Shown in pieces: positions 1-7,953 of a DNA stretch of 21,224 nt. Below the pieces are notes generated by a model. It ran no database searches and was not told where the DNA came from. It saw only the letters and a list, made by a program, of their open reading frames with translations. A program made the position numbers and the translations under genes. The number at the start of each line of letters is the position of its first letter. Position 1 is the stretch's first letter. The stretch is taken from the NCBI GenBank assembly GCA_002383405.1, contig DFYS01000085.1:1143-22366 (forward strand). The letters are read 5' to 3'. Source of the stretch: Moorella sp. UBA4076 (GTDB taxonomy: Bacteria > Bacillota > DSM-521 > Neomoorellales > Neomoorellaceae).

Positions 1-216
1 CCAGTTCCTGATTGAAGTCCCACACATTGCTATTTTCATCCTTCTGCTGGTGCCGCGACGGCGGCATGGGCGTCTACCCTGTAAATAGAGGCAGGAGGCA
101 AGAGGCAGGAAGCAAGAGGGTCGTCGGAACCGGCTAGGCCGGTTCCTGATTGAAGTTTGCCACGTTGCCATTTTTATCCTGCTGCTGGTGCCGCCGCGGC
201 GGCATGGGCGTCTACC
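1..216. repeat. Two direct copies of a 78-bp intergenic repeat (1-78 and 139-216)
   Basis: The segments 1-78 and 139-216 align without gaps at about 67 of 78 positions by eye. Both start with CC(A/G)GTTCCTGATTGAAGT and end with GGCATGGGCGTCTACC. The second copy contains the perfect palindrome TGCCGCCGCGGCGGCA; the first has an imperfect version. Between the copies lies a purine tract of GAGGCA/GGCAAGA-like units (88-119). A more diverged relative lies at about 13203-13252, again downstream of a purine tract. I see no coding sequence here. The first copy begins at the window edge, so the array may extend further left. Confidence 0.8.
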
Positions 217-269
217 ATGGAAGGAGTGAGACTCGAGCTAATGCGCCAGGAAAAGCCTCAAGAGAAATC

Positions 270-299
270 TTGTATACAATGTGCAGTATACAGTATAAT
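270..299 (+). promoter_or_regulatory. aspA promoter with embedded inverted-repeat operator
   Basis: A TTGTAT -35 box (270-275) and a perfect TATAAT -10 box (294-299) are 18 bp apart, 34 bp upstream of the aspartase start codon. Between them is a perfect 7-bp inverted repeat, TGTATAC (271-277) and GTATACA (286-292), with an 8-bp centre. The repeat overlaps the -35 box and ends just before the -10 box, so a bound protein would block RNA polymerase. GTATAC-containing operators are common for GntR-family repressors, but no regulator of that type is in the window. Confidence 0.65.
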
Positions 300-333
300 A
301 TATTTAGAGATCTTTGCTAGGAGGGGAAGAAAA

Positions 334-1740
334 ATGCTGGCCGAAAAGACTGGCTCGACTAAAAGGGTGGAAAAAGACTCCCTGGGGGAAAAGACAATCT
401 CCAACGATGCCTATTATGGTATCCATAGTTTGCGGGCGCAGGAGAATTTTACCGTCAGCGGGTATAAACTGCACCCGGAACTGATTATTGCCCTGGCGAT
501 GGTCAAAAAGGCGGCTGCCCTGGCCAATATGAAAGCGGGAGTCCTGGAGCGGGCTAAAGCCATGGCCATAGCCCGGGCGGCGGACGAGATAATCAATGGC
601 CAGTGGCACGAGTACTTTATCGGTGAAGCCATCCAGGGCGGCGCCGGTACGGCGATCAACATGAATGCCAATGAGGTCATTGCCAACCGCGCCCTGGTGA
701 TCCTCGGCCAGCGGCCGGGGGCTTATGATAAGCTGCATCCCGTTGATGATGTGAATAAAGGTCAGTCGACCAACGATGTGTTGCCTACGGCGATGCGCAT
801 TACCGCCATCAGGCTCTGGCAGCGCTATGTCAAGGCCAATTTACTGCTTGCCGCAAGCTTAAGGGAGAAGGCAGCCCAGTACCAGGATGCTATCAAACTG
901 GGACGCACCCACCTGCAGGATGCTGTGCCTTTAACGATCGGCGCCGGGCTGGAGGCCTGGGCTGAGGCCGTCCAGCGCGACATTGAACGCGGCTACCGGG
1001 CGCAAAAATTGCTGGCGGAAGTTAACCTGGGCGGCACGGCCATCGGCACCGGTATCAATGCCCATCCCCTCTACCGGGAAATAGTGATCGAGGAATTGCG
1101 CTCGGCAAGCAATATACCGAACCTGCGGCTGGCCAAAAACCTCGTTGATGCCACCCAGAATTTAGACGTGATGGTAGAAGTGGCCGGGTTGCTGCGGGCC
1201 GGGGCTGTTACTTTAACTAAGATTGCCAATGATTTACGCCTGCTGGCTTCCGGCCCTACAGCCGGGCTGGCGGAAGTAGAGTTGCCCCCTCTGGCAACCG
1301 GATCCAGTATTATGGCCGGCAAAGTCAACCCCATTATTCCCGAAGTGGTCAACCAGGCCTGCTTTAAGGTGTTCGGCAACGACCTGACCATCAGCATGGC
1401 GGCTTCAGCCGGGCAGCTGGAATTAAATGTCATGCAGACGGTGCTGGCCTTTGCCCTCTTTGAGAGCCTGGGCATGCTGGCGGAGGCCGTAAATTCCCTG
1501 GCCTTAAAAGTGGTCAAGGGAATGAAGTTCCGGGTGGAACGCTGCCGGCACTACGCTGAGAGCGCCTTGAGCCTGGTAACCCCTCTGGTACCGGTCATCG
1601 GTTATGCCGCGGCGGCTGATGTAGCCAGGAAGGCGCTGGCTGGCGGCAAAAGTATCCAGGAAGTGGTACGGGAGCTGAAGCTGCTGCCGGAAGAACAGGC
1701 GCAGGAATTGCTGGACCCGCGGAATATGCTCCCCCGTTAA
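334..1740 (+). CDS. aspA: Aspartate ammonia-lyase (aspartase)
   Basis: Reversibly converts L-aspartate to fumarate and ammonia in the cytoplasm. The 468-residue length is normal for the aspartase/fumarase superfamily. Visible motifs are the QSTNDVLPTAMRI segment, GRTHLQDAVP, and the signature loop GSSIMAGKVNPIIPEVV at residues 323-339, followed by NQACFKVFGNDLTISMAASAGQLELN in pieces typical of aspartases rather than class II fumarases. The ATG at 334 was chosen because AGGAGGGG lies just upstream and the N-terminus then matches the family; the open frame back to 157 encodes low-complexity sequence across the promoter and repeat. Residue 328 is Ala where the family signature (GSSxMPxKxN) normally has Pro. 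The gene appears monocistronic, with its own promoter and terminator. It may feed fumarate or ammonia metabolism; the direction in vivo cannot be read from the sequence. Confidence 0.9.
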   Translation: MLAEKTGSTKRVEKDSLGEKTISNDAYYGIHSLRAQENFTVSGYKLHPELIIALAMVKKAAALANMKAGVLERAKAMAIARAADEIINGQWHEYFIGEAIQGGAGTAINMNANEVIANRALVILGQRPGAYDKLHPVDDVNKGQSTNDVLPTAMRITAIRLWQRYVKANLLLAASLREKAAQYQDAIKLGRTHLQDAVPLTIGAGLEAWAEAVQRDIERGYRAQKLLAEVNLGGTAIGTGINAHPLYREIVIEELRSASNIPNLRLAKNLVDATQNLDVMVEVAGLLRAGAVTLTKIANDLRLLASGPTAGLAEVELPPLATGSSIMAGKVNPIIPEVVNQACFKVFGNDLTISMAASAGQLELNVMQTVLAFALFESLGMLAEAVNSLALKVVKGMKFRVERCRHYAESALSLVTPLVPVIGYAAAADVARKALAGGKSIQEVVRELKLLPEEQAQELLDPRNMLPR

Positions 1741-1773
1741 CCCTTACCTGCAAAGAGGCTCAGGGGCAAAGCA

Positions 1774-1806
1774 GCCACCTATCACCATGATAGGTGGCGT
1801 TATTTT
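1774..1806 (+). terminator. Rho-independent terminator of aspA
   Basis: A perfect 11-bp stem, GCCACCTATCA (1774-1784) with TGATAGGTGGC (1788-1798), closes a 3-nt loop and is followed by GTTATTTTTT. It lies 33 bp after the aspartase stop codon. Confidence 0.9.
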
Positions 1807-1815
1807 TTCCTATAG

Positions 1816-1949
1816 GTAATTATCCAGCCTGGCTGAGGGTCGGCCTGCTAGCATTGACCCGGGAAGCCCATACTTAAGCTAGCTGAGTCTGTGATATTGG
1901 TAGCAGGCAGCACCGGAGCAGGATAGATGGTAATAGCCTGAGCAGTTGC
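1816..1949. mobile_element. Decayed MITE-like element, copy A
   Basis: The right end (1936-1948) reads GCCTGAGCAGTTG, almost identical to the right ends of the copies at 18337-18459 and 19138-19274. The left end, TAATTATCCAGCCTGGCTGA from 1817, matches the first 25 positions of the other copies at about 18 sites. Size (134 bp) is similar to the others. No flanking target duplication is visible, so this copy is old, recombined or misjudged at its left end. The rest of the gap up to 2100 shows nothing recognisable and no clear terminator for the opposing hpdA gene. Confidence 0.5.
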
Positions 1950-2100
1950 AATAAAAATACATCCCGGAGTGAGCGTGATGGTCATGCCTGCCATCCTACC
2001 ATTCTATGCCGACGGGCCTGCCGGATCAAATGTACACTTTCATCTTAAGTAATCTAGCAGGGCATGCCAATGATTTTGACAATTATTCCACTGTGCAGGG

Positions 2101-3051
2101 CTAAAAAGGTGTGTCAGAACCGGTGTAACAGGCTATACCGCGCTCCTGGAATAGCCCTTTAATGTGTTCCATTTTTTCTGCCGTCGTACCCTGGTACTCC
2201 CTGTAAGGGTATTTTAAACCCAGCTTCATCCACTTGGAGTCACCCAGGCGGTGGAAGGGCAGGATATTGATCTCCCGCAGGCCAACCTTGTTTAAGAAAG
2301 CCGCGGTAGCAATTATATTAGTATCCGTATCGTTGAAGTTTTCAATGACGGGCAGGCGGATAATCAGCCTGTTCGGCCAGCCGGAAGCTACCAGAGCGGT
2401 GATATTACCCAAGATTAGTTCGTTGGTCACGCCGGTTTTTTCCCGGTGCTTTTCCGGATCCATGTGTTTGATATCTATAAAGGCGAAGTCAACGTAACCC
2501 ATGGCCTTTAAGAAGGCTTCTCTTTGGATGTGAGCGGAGGTTTCAATGGCAGTGTGAATATAAACGCTCTGGCATTTTTTTAAAGCCGCTATAGTAAAGT
2601 CTTTTTGAAATAAGGGCTCGCCTCCGGTAAAAGTAACGCCGCCCCCCTGGCCCCAGTATTGCCGGTCCCTGTTGATTATCCGCATGAGCTCCTCTAAAGT
2701 CATCCACTTGCCACTGACGGTTAAGGCCTCAAAATAGCATACTTTTGTGCAATCAAAGGTAGTACATGATTGGCATAATTCCCGGCTTATTTTCAAGGGT
2801 ATTTCGCCTTCGTTATTGATACTGATGGCCTGCCGGGGGCAGGCTGCCAGGCAACGGGTACAGCCTTGCGTTCTATTGACGCATTTTTGCTCCTGGTACA
2901 TTAAACGCTGTTTGAATTCCATGCCTTCGGGGTTGGCGCACCACTCGCAGCGCAGGGGACAACCGCTCATAAAAATTAGCGTCCGGCAACCGGGACCGTC
3001 ATGGACGGAATGACCCTGAATATCGAAGATCAGGCCTTTGTTTTCGGGCAT
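2101..3051 (-). CDS. hpdA: 4-Hydroxyphenylacetate decarboxylase activating enzyme (radical SAM)
   Basis: Uses S-adenosylmethionine and a [4Fe-4S] cluster to abstract hydrogen from the glycine of HpdB and install the glycyl radical. The 316-residue protein has the radical-SAM motif C31-x3-C35-x2-C38 in MSGCPLRCEWCANPEG. It is followed by a ferredoxin-like insert with two further cysteine sets (C57, C64, C67, C71 and C93, C96, C101, C105), and then by FTGGEPLFQ, the SAM-binding GGE motif. The insert is typical of activases for non-PFL glycyl-radical enzymes such as the hydroxyphenylacetate, glycerol and benzylsuccinate systems. It is the last gene of the minus-strand operon, 87 nt after the carrier gene, and a GGAG lies about 12 nt before the ATG. 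Family assignment is firm; pairing with HpdB is inferred from position. Confidence 0.9.
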   Translation of the reverse strand: MPENKGLIFDIQGHSVHDGPGCRTLIFMSGCPLRCEWCANPEGMEFKQRLMYQEQKCVNRTQGCTRCLAACPRQAISINNEGEIPLKISRELCQSCTTFDCTKVCYFEALTVSGKWMTLEELMRIINRDRQYWGQGGGVTFTGGEPLFQKDFTIAALKKCQSVYIHTAIETSAHIQREAFLKAMGYVDFAFIDIKHMDPEKHREKTGVTNELILGNITALVASGWPNRLIIRLPVIENFNDTDTNIIATAAFLNKVGLREINILPFHRLGDSKWMKLGLKYPYREYQGTTAEKMEHIKGLFQERGIACYTGSDTPF

Positions 3052-3092
3052 TCTTTGATCACTCCAAAAGGTTTTTTGTGTAGCTGACTATG

Positions 3093-3130
3093 GCGGCGGG
3101 TAGGGGCAGCTGCAGGCCTTTACCCGCCGC
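3093..3130 (-). promoter_or_regulatory. Intercistronic stem-loop between the carrier gene and hpdA
   Basis: A perfect 10-bp inverted repeat, GCGGCGGGTA (3093-3102) and TACCCGCCGC (3121-3130), encloses an 18-nt GC-rich loop directly after the carrier gene stop. No T-run follows immediately on the minus strand, so it is more likely an mRNA processing or stability element, or a leaky attenuator, than a full terminator. Confidence 0.6.
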
Positions 3131-3138
3131 TTAGATTG

Positions 3139-4440
3139 TTAACCAGATATGGCAGAAGTATCTTTACCCCCGGCAATAACTTTCGGTTCGGCAGCGAGGG
3201 GCAAGGTAAAGGCGATAATAGCCGAGAGGGCATAGGCCACCAGAGCGAAAATGATGGAGTTGTTATAGCTACCGGAGATGTCATAGAGATAGCCGCCCAT
3301 AAAACTCCCTACAGCGGGACCGATACCCATGACGATCAGGGTGGCCAATCCCCAGATTCTGCCCAGACTCTTACGGCCGTAAATAGCACCGGCGTAACCA
3401 GCGCAGCCGCCGGGCTCAATAGCCCAGTAGATGGCGAAGATGATGCAGGAGATAACACCAGCAGTCATGGAGGTTTTGCTCAACAGCAGCAGGATACAGG
3501 CCACGACGCCGGCCGCCGGGGCGAATATCAACATGATTTTTCGGCCTCTGGGTTCATTGCCGACCCCGACCACGACCTTATCAGCCATCATTCCCATCAA
3601 GGGCATGGTGAAGATGCCGGCAATACCTATGGCAATATAGAGATTGGTGGCTGTACCCAGCGATAGTTTGGCGTCGGTAGTCCAGAACATGACCACCTGG
3701 GTCCAGATGAGGAATTCCGCCACCATACTGGTCAGGAAGGCCAGTATGGTCCCCCAGATAGCATACTGGCCAAAGGCTTCTTTGACATTCCAGCTATATT
3801 CGGCCTTGGCAGGCGCAGTGGCGCTGGCTGGCATCAAACCAAAGGGCTGCAAGTTATAATCCTCAGGGCTTTTCTTGGCAATGAGGGCGGCGATGATTAA
3901 GGCCACCAGGATGACAATGGATAAACCCTGCATGGCCTGGCGCCAGTCCAGGGTTAACAGGACGCTTTTGACCCCCAAACTTAAAACAGCCTGGGCAATA
4001 GGGGCGCCCATAAAGGCCAGGCCCCACATGGTAGCATAAGCCTTACCGACATACCACTTGCGGACAGAAACTGTAGAGGAAACCCAGAGCATACCGGTGC
4101 CGATGCCGGCAAAGATGGCATAGATGGCCAGGTACTGGAAATAACCCTGGGTAAGGCTGGTGAGGTAAAAACCCAGGGCGCCAAAGATAGCACCCAGGAA
4201 ATAAGCCGGCCGGGTACCCCAGCGGTCAATGATCATGCCGCTGAAGTAGGCTGTTATAGCATAGATGGTCATCATTAAGGAGTAACCCAAGGAGGTCTGA
4301 GCTACAGTCCAACCCATATTTTTGGCCATCGGGCCCAGGAGAACGGAAAAGGTCGCCCGGTAGCCAAAGAGACAGAAGACGGCCAACCAGGCGGCGCCTA
4401 CGACCATGTAGCCTGTTCTCTTGGCAGCATTCTCATCCAT
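3139..4440 (-). CDS. MFS transporter, oxalate/formate antiporter-like; probable aromatic acid carrier
   Basis: A 433-residue, highly hydrophobic protein with about twelve predicted membrane segments. The loop after the second helix carries the major facilitator motif A as GMIIDRWGTRP. The N-terminal segment (GAAWLAVFCLFGYRATFSVL) and overall pattern resemble the oxalate:formate antiporter / monocarboxylate branch of the superfamily, which moves organic anions. The gene lies between hpdC and hpdA on the same strand and has GGAGG before its ATG. Function is inferred from position: uptake of 4-hydroxyphenylacetate or a related arylacetate, or acid/product exchange. Substrate cannot be read from the sequence, and export of an aromatic product is possible. 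Confidence 0.8.
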   Translation of the reverse strand: MDENAAKRTGYMVVGAAWLAVFCLFGYRATFSVLLGPMAKNMGWTVAQTSLGYSLMMTIYAITAYFSGMIIDRWGTRPAYFLGAIFGALGFYLTSLTQGYFQYLAIYAIFAGIGTGMLWVSSTVSVRKWYVGKAYATMWGLAFMGAPIAQAVLSLGVKSVLLTLDWRQAMQGLSIVILVALIIAALIAKKSPEDYNLQPFGLMPASATAPAKAEYSWNVKEAFGQYAIWGTILAFLTSMVAEFLIWTQVVMFWTTDAKLSLGTATNLYIAIGIAGIFTMPLMGMMADKVVVGVGNEPRGRKIMLIFAPAAGVVACILLLLSKTSMTAGVISCIIFAIYWAIEPGGCAGYAGAIYGRKSLGRIWGLATLIVMGIGPAVGSFMGGYLYDISGSYNNSIIFALVAYALSAIIAFTLPLAAEPKVIAGGKDTSAISG

Positions 4441-4524
4441 ATGATAATTCCTCCATCACTAAAAATTGGATTACAGGGTTTATCTTGCGGGAAGATTGTT
4501 TAATGGATAGCCCCGGAGGGTAGG

Positions 4525-4554
4525 GGGGGCATCCAGCCAGCGCCGGACACCCCC
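4525..4554 (-). promoter_or_regulatory. Stem-loop between hpdC and the carrier gene
   Basis: On the minus strand GGGGGTGTCC pairs with GGATGCCCCC across a 10-nt loop (eight Watson-Crick and two G-U pairs). It lies in the 127-nt gap after hpdC and has no T-run. It could stabilise the upstream hpdBC transcript or lower read-through into the carrier and activase genes. Confidence 0.5.
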
Positions 4555-4567
4555 GCAAGTTGCGTAT

Positions 4568-4837
4568 TTAGCGGGCCTGGTACATATCGCAGGTGACAGC
4601 AATCAGGTCTTCGAAGACCCAGGTTTTATTTTTATCAGCTTCGCAAATGCCCAAAGTATTTTCCGTTGCAGTGAAGTTGGCGCAGTTTTTGCACTTAGGG
4701 AGGGCGGTGAAATTTTCGCAGGTGGGGGTATCAATGGCGATCAGCTTGTTTTTTGCCCTGCAGATGCCTTTGGCCACATCGACCGGGACAAAATTCCGGC
4801 AATCATTATGCCTGGCAGTACCGTTACCGTTACTCAT
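4568..4837 (-). CDS. hpdC: 4-Hydroxyphenylacetate decarboxylase small (Fe-S) subunit
   Basis: A small 89-residue subunit of the hetero-oligomeric decarboxylase. It has two four-ligand sets: H10, C13, C26, C40 and C49, C52, C65, C83. The known Clostridium small subunit binds two [4Fe-4S] clusters through one His/three Cys and four Cys in the same order, and is similar in size (about 85 residues). The sequences around HNDCRNF, KGICR and LPKCKNC fit that family as I recall it. Among arylacetate decarboxylases of the glycyl-radical class, this subunit is a hallmark of the 4-hydroxyphenylacetate enzyme; the indoleacetate and phenylacetate enzymes are not known to need it. The gene starts 13 nt after hpdB, and its AAAGGAGTGG ribosome binding site overlaps the hpdB stop codon, suggesting coupled translation. 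Confidence 0.92.
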   Translation of the reverse strand: MSNGNGTARHNDCRNFVPVDVAKGICRAKNKLIAIDTPTCENFTALPKCKNCANFTATENTLGICEADKNKTWVFEDLIAVTCDMYQAR

Positions 4838-4850
4838 TTAAACCACTCCT

Positions 4851-7571
4851 TTACGCGGTTTCGTATTCGGTACGAGCGATAACTTCATCCTGGATTTGCT
4901 TACCGATTTCAACCCAGTACTGGGTGAAACCCGCCACCCGGACCATCAAGCCACGGTAATTTTCGGGATGTGCTTGGGCATCCTTCAGCATTTTAGAGTC
5001 GACGATGTTATATTGAATATGGAAGCCACCTCGCCGCATATAGGCCCGGGTAAGATCAAGGAGCTTCCGTGAACCCTCGATGCCTTTGATGGCGCTGGGA
5101 TGGACCTTTAAGTTCATCTGGGAGTTCTGGGATTGGGTGTGATCCCAAACGGTGGCCGAGGTAAAGAGGGCATAGGGGCCGTTGCGGTCGGTGCCTGGGT
5201 AGGCCGACATGGAGCCATCGGCATAAGTCGTCCCCGCCAGGCGGCCGTCGGGGGTGGCCAGGGTTACCGCCCCCTGGGGGCCATGGGTGGAAACAGATAT
5301 CTGGCAGGCATACAATGGTCTGGCATAAAGGGATTCGTAGTTACGGCACATGGCGCAGAACCAGTCTTCGTATTCCTTCAGGATAGCGTCGGCGTAGGGA
5401 TCGTCGTTGCCGTATTTGGGCGCCAGCAGGCAGTCGCTATGAATCTGGTCGTATTTGTCGCCGCCTTCCTTTTTCTCCTGGGAGAGAAGGGAGTAGCTGC
5501 CTACTTCATCAGCAGTCTTGAAGCCGAAGTTGGCCAGGATGGCTTCTTGCATTTCACTTAGAGTGTACTTCTTATCATCATAGACCAGCTTCTTTAAGGC
5601 GGCCAGGGAGTTGACCATATTAGCCGTGCCACAGCTTTCCACATTAAAGGTGCCGTTATAACGGTAACCCAGCTGGCCGATATGGTGTCCTTTGGTTAGG
5701 CAATCTGGTTTCAAAATGGAGTTTATAATACTCATGTTGTTTTTGCGCCAAAAATCGTGTTGGATGTTATTACATTTTGCCAGGCAGTTGACGGTTTGCT
5801 CGTAGTAATCTTGATAAACTCCCCAGAGCTCTTCATAAGTGTCCAGTTTTTTGTTATGGGGGGCAAATACTTGCTCCTTGGTACGATTGTCATAGCCATT
5901 GAATAAAACCAGTTCCAGCAACTTGGCATTAGCGATAAAATGGACACCAACGCTGGTAGGTTGGCCGGCACCGCCAGGGATGACGTAGTTTTTGCCGTTA
6001 AGGGTTAGTTCGTGCCAGCTGCAGGGGGAGGTCTCCAGGCAGCCGCCGATGGTTATTGCCCGTGCTTCCTCCAGGGTCATACCCTCCGGTCCATACTGCT
6101 GGAGCAGGAACTGGATGCCGACCTGGTTGTTCATCCAGGCTGGATAGCCGGTACCACACTTATTGCATTCAATGGCCTTCAGGAGGAATTCTTCCGGTAG
6201 TTTTTCGTCATATAGCACTGACAGGGTCGGCTGGGGGGTGGCGCAGGTCATCCCTGCTTCCATAATGAGCATCTCCAGATCATTGGCGGCCGATTTGCCG
6301 TCCCTGGTTAAACCGCCCATGCTCAGGTTATTGAAGGTATTGCCGGAGAGGACGCCGCCGACGACTCCCATGGAAGAAAAGCAGTCGATACAGGTGAATT
6401 TCACCCGGTGGCACTCCAGCAGTTCCAGGGCTTCTTCCTCAGTGATTCGGCCGGCGGCCAGATCCTGTTCAAACCAGGGATAGAGGACCTGGCCCAGCCG
6501 GCCCGGGGACATACCGGAGATAGCGTCTTCGTTTAAGACGGCGATGTGGATGGTATAGGTCAGCTGCAGGGCCTCCCGGAAGGTGCGCGGCTGGTTATGG
6601 GCAATCCATTCCAGACACTCGGCGATGCCTTCATATTCCTTCTTTTGGGTTGCGTCCTCGGTGATACCGGCTAGACGTCGGGCCTCTTTGGCATAATTGA
6701 GGATCCAGATCTGAATACCCTCTAAACCTAAAATGACGGCATCATAGTAATAGAGGCGATCCATACCGATTAGGCCGTCGCCATCGGCTTTACCGGCCAC
6801 TTCAGCCTTTCTTTCTTTTGCCATAGCGATCAGGCCGTCAATGCCGTACTGTAAGGGGTAATAGTAGTTAATAACCTCCCGTCCCTGGGGCAGGGTGTAA
6901 CCGGATTCAAACATACAAATTACACTACGCATTATTTTTTCTTTTGTTTCGTATTCGGGCACCATTTGTTCGTACTTATGACCCAGGTCATCTACTGATT
7001 TGCCAACCCAGGCCCGGGCTAGTTTAATCAGGGCCGGTACCTCTTCGCTGCGGATGCCGAATTTACCGGCGATAGAGACTACATTGCCGAAACTCTTGGT
7101 AACATTACCGCCGCCGGAACCGAACTTTGAGACCTCATCGGCACTGGCACCGCCTTTTTTTAGGGCTGCCTGGTAGAGTTCGTCTTCCTTGACCATATAG
7201 AAGCCTTCTGAGAGCCAGGGCATGGGGAAGGAGCCCCGGTAATAGTGGGCTTTACCCATGACCAGGAGTTCGCCGGGGAAGATGGTAGGGGTCAAATGGG
7301 AAAAGGCACACTTCATAGCTGCCGCCCGGCGGACGATAGAGGGTTCACAATCTAGTTCATTCCATTTACGGGTGTACCAATAGGGGAATTCTACCGTGGC
7401 TGAGGAGTAGGTATTAAAGTAGAGGTCTCTTAACTCTTTCGCCCGGGGTGTCGGTTCCTTTTTTACTTCGCGGTCTGTTAACTCTTCCGGGGCCTGGCCA
7501 CCGTACTGAGAGCTGATGGGAATCCCCTTTTCTTTTAAGATATCCGCCAGGTTTTTGACTTTACCAGCCAT
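4851..7571 (-). CDS. hpdB: 4-Hydroxyphenylacetate decarboxylase, glycyl-radical large subunit
   Basis: Decarboxylates 4-hydroxyphenylacetate to p-cresol by radical chemistry. The protein is 906 residues (known Clostridium enzymes are about 900). The C-terminal glycyl-radical motif RVAGFTQYW places the radical at Gly881. The thiyl loop GGCLETSPC gives Cys511 and Glu513. His544 lies in GVHF and Glu645 in NVESCG. These match Gly873, Cys503, Glu505, His536 and Glu637 of the C. scatologenes enzyme (from memory), each shifted by exactly +8. The start at 7571 has AAGGAGG at good spacing; a longer frame to an ATG at 7649 has an AGGAGG only one base away and is less likely. It is followed closely by hpdC. 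A different p-substituted arylacetate as substrate cannot be fully excluded. Confidence 0.92.
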   Translation of the reverse strand: MAGKVKNLADILKEKGIPISSQYGGQAPEELTDREVKKEPTPRAKELRDLYFNTYSSATVEFPYWYTRKWNELDCEPSIVRRAAAMKCAFSHLTPTIFPGELLVMGKAHYYRGSFPMPWLSEGFYMVKEDELYQAALKKGGASADEVSKFGSGGGNVTKSFGNVVSIAGKFGIRSEEVPALIKLARAWVGKSVDDLGHKYEQMVPEYETKEKIMRSVICMFESGYTLPQGREVINYYYPLQYGIDGLIAMAKERKAEVAGKADGDGLIGMDRLYYYDAVILGLEGIQIWILNYAKEARRLAGITEDATQKKEYEGIAECLEWIAHNQPRTFREALQLTYTIHIAVLNEDAISGMSPGRLGQVLYPWFEQDLAAGRITEEEALELLECHRVKFTCIDCFSSMGVVGGVLSGNTFNNLSMGGLTRDGKSAANDLEMLIMEAGMTCATPQPTLSVLYDEKLPEEFLLKAIECNKCGTGYPAWMNNQVGIQFLLQQYGPEGMTLEEARAITIGGCLETSPCSWHELTLNGKNYVIPGGAGQPTSVGVHFIANAKLLELVLFNGYDNRTKEQVFAPHNKKLDTYEELWGVYQDYYEQTVNCLAKCNNIQHDFWRKNNMSIINSILKPDCLTKGHHIGQLGYRYNGTFNVESCGTANMVNSLAALKKLVYDDKKYTLSEMQEAILANFGFKTADEVGSYSLLSQEKKEGGDKYDQIHSDCLLAPKYGNDDPYADAILKEYEDWFCAMCRNYESLYARPLYACQISVSTHGPQGAVTLATPDGRLAGTTYADGSMSAYPGTDRNGPYALFTSATVWDHTQSQNSQMNLKVHPSAIKGIEGSRKLLDLTRAYMRRGGFHIQYNIVDSKMLKDAQAHPENYRGLMVRVAGFTQYWVEIGKQIQDEVIARTEYETA

Positions 7572-7953
7572 ACTAGTTCCTCCTTGTAATGAAATCTTCG
7601 GGCTATTTGATCTACCAACAACAACTCCTGCCTCTTTAACCTCTGGCATCCCTCCTTTGCCTGCGGGCTTGTTTTAAGCGTAACATGATGCTGCATAGCA
7701 TTAAATTACCCGGGCGATTTAAAAAGGAAGGATAAAAATAGAATGGTATAAGCCAATTATCTATGTTTTAAACCAAAAGCACGAGATGGCTGTTTTAACT
7801 AAACCAGAGGTATGATAAACAGGTAAAAAAGAGTGTTATAGCAGGAGTTTGAATTCCGGAAGGCGAATATTAACTAATAGGGGCTGACGCTTTTACTACA
7901 GAACATAAAAATGCAGGGAAAAACAGGAGCTGGTAATTACAGACGGAAGGCGT
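7572..7953. promoter_or_regulatory. Divergent regulatory region between hpdB and the PocR-LuxR gene
   Basis: This 382-bp AT-rich gap separates the decarboxylase operon from the divergent regulators and must hold both control regions. GTTTTAAACC (7765-7774) and GTTTTAACTAAACC (7792-7805) form a near-direct repeat that could be an operator. For the plus strand a weak candidate promoter is TTGAAT (7849-7854) with ACTAAT 18 bp later. For the minus strand I found only poor matches to sigma-A boxes, as might be expected for an activator-dependent promoter. No clear sigma-54 site was seen. Confidence 0.4.

Noticed and set aside
1..216. CRISPR array
   Set aside because: Only two imperfect 78-bp copies with a purine-rich spacer; repeat length and divergence do not fit CRISPR.
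157..333. Long N-terminal extension of aspartase
   Set aside because: It would cross the promoter, operator and intergenic repeat and encodes low-complexity Ala-rich sequence; the ATG at 334 has a strong ribosome binding site.
4851..7571. Glycyl-radical enzyme as pyruvate formate-lyase, glycerol dehydratase or choline trimethylamine-lyase
   Set aside because: The Cys-Leu-Glu thiyl loop, overall length, residue spacing identical to 4-hydroxyphenylacetate decarboxylase and the adjacent two-cluster small subunit fit only the arylacetate decarboxylase group.
7572..7649. N-terminal extension of HpdB to the ATG at 7649
   Set aside because: The AGGAGG is only one base before that ATG, while the internal ATG at 7571 has a well-spaced AAGGAGG and gives the family length.
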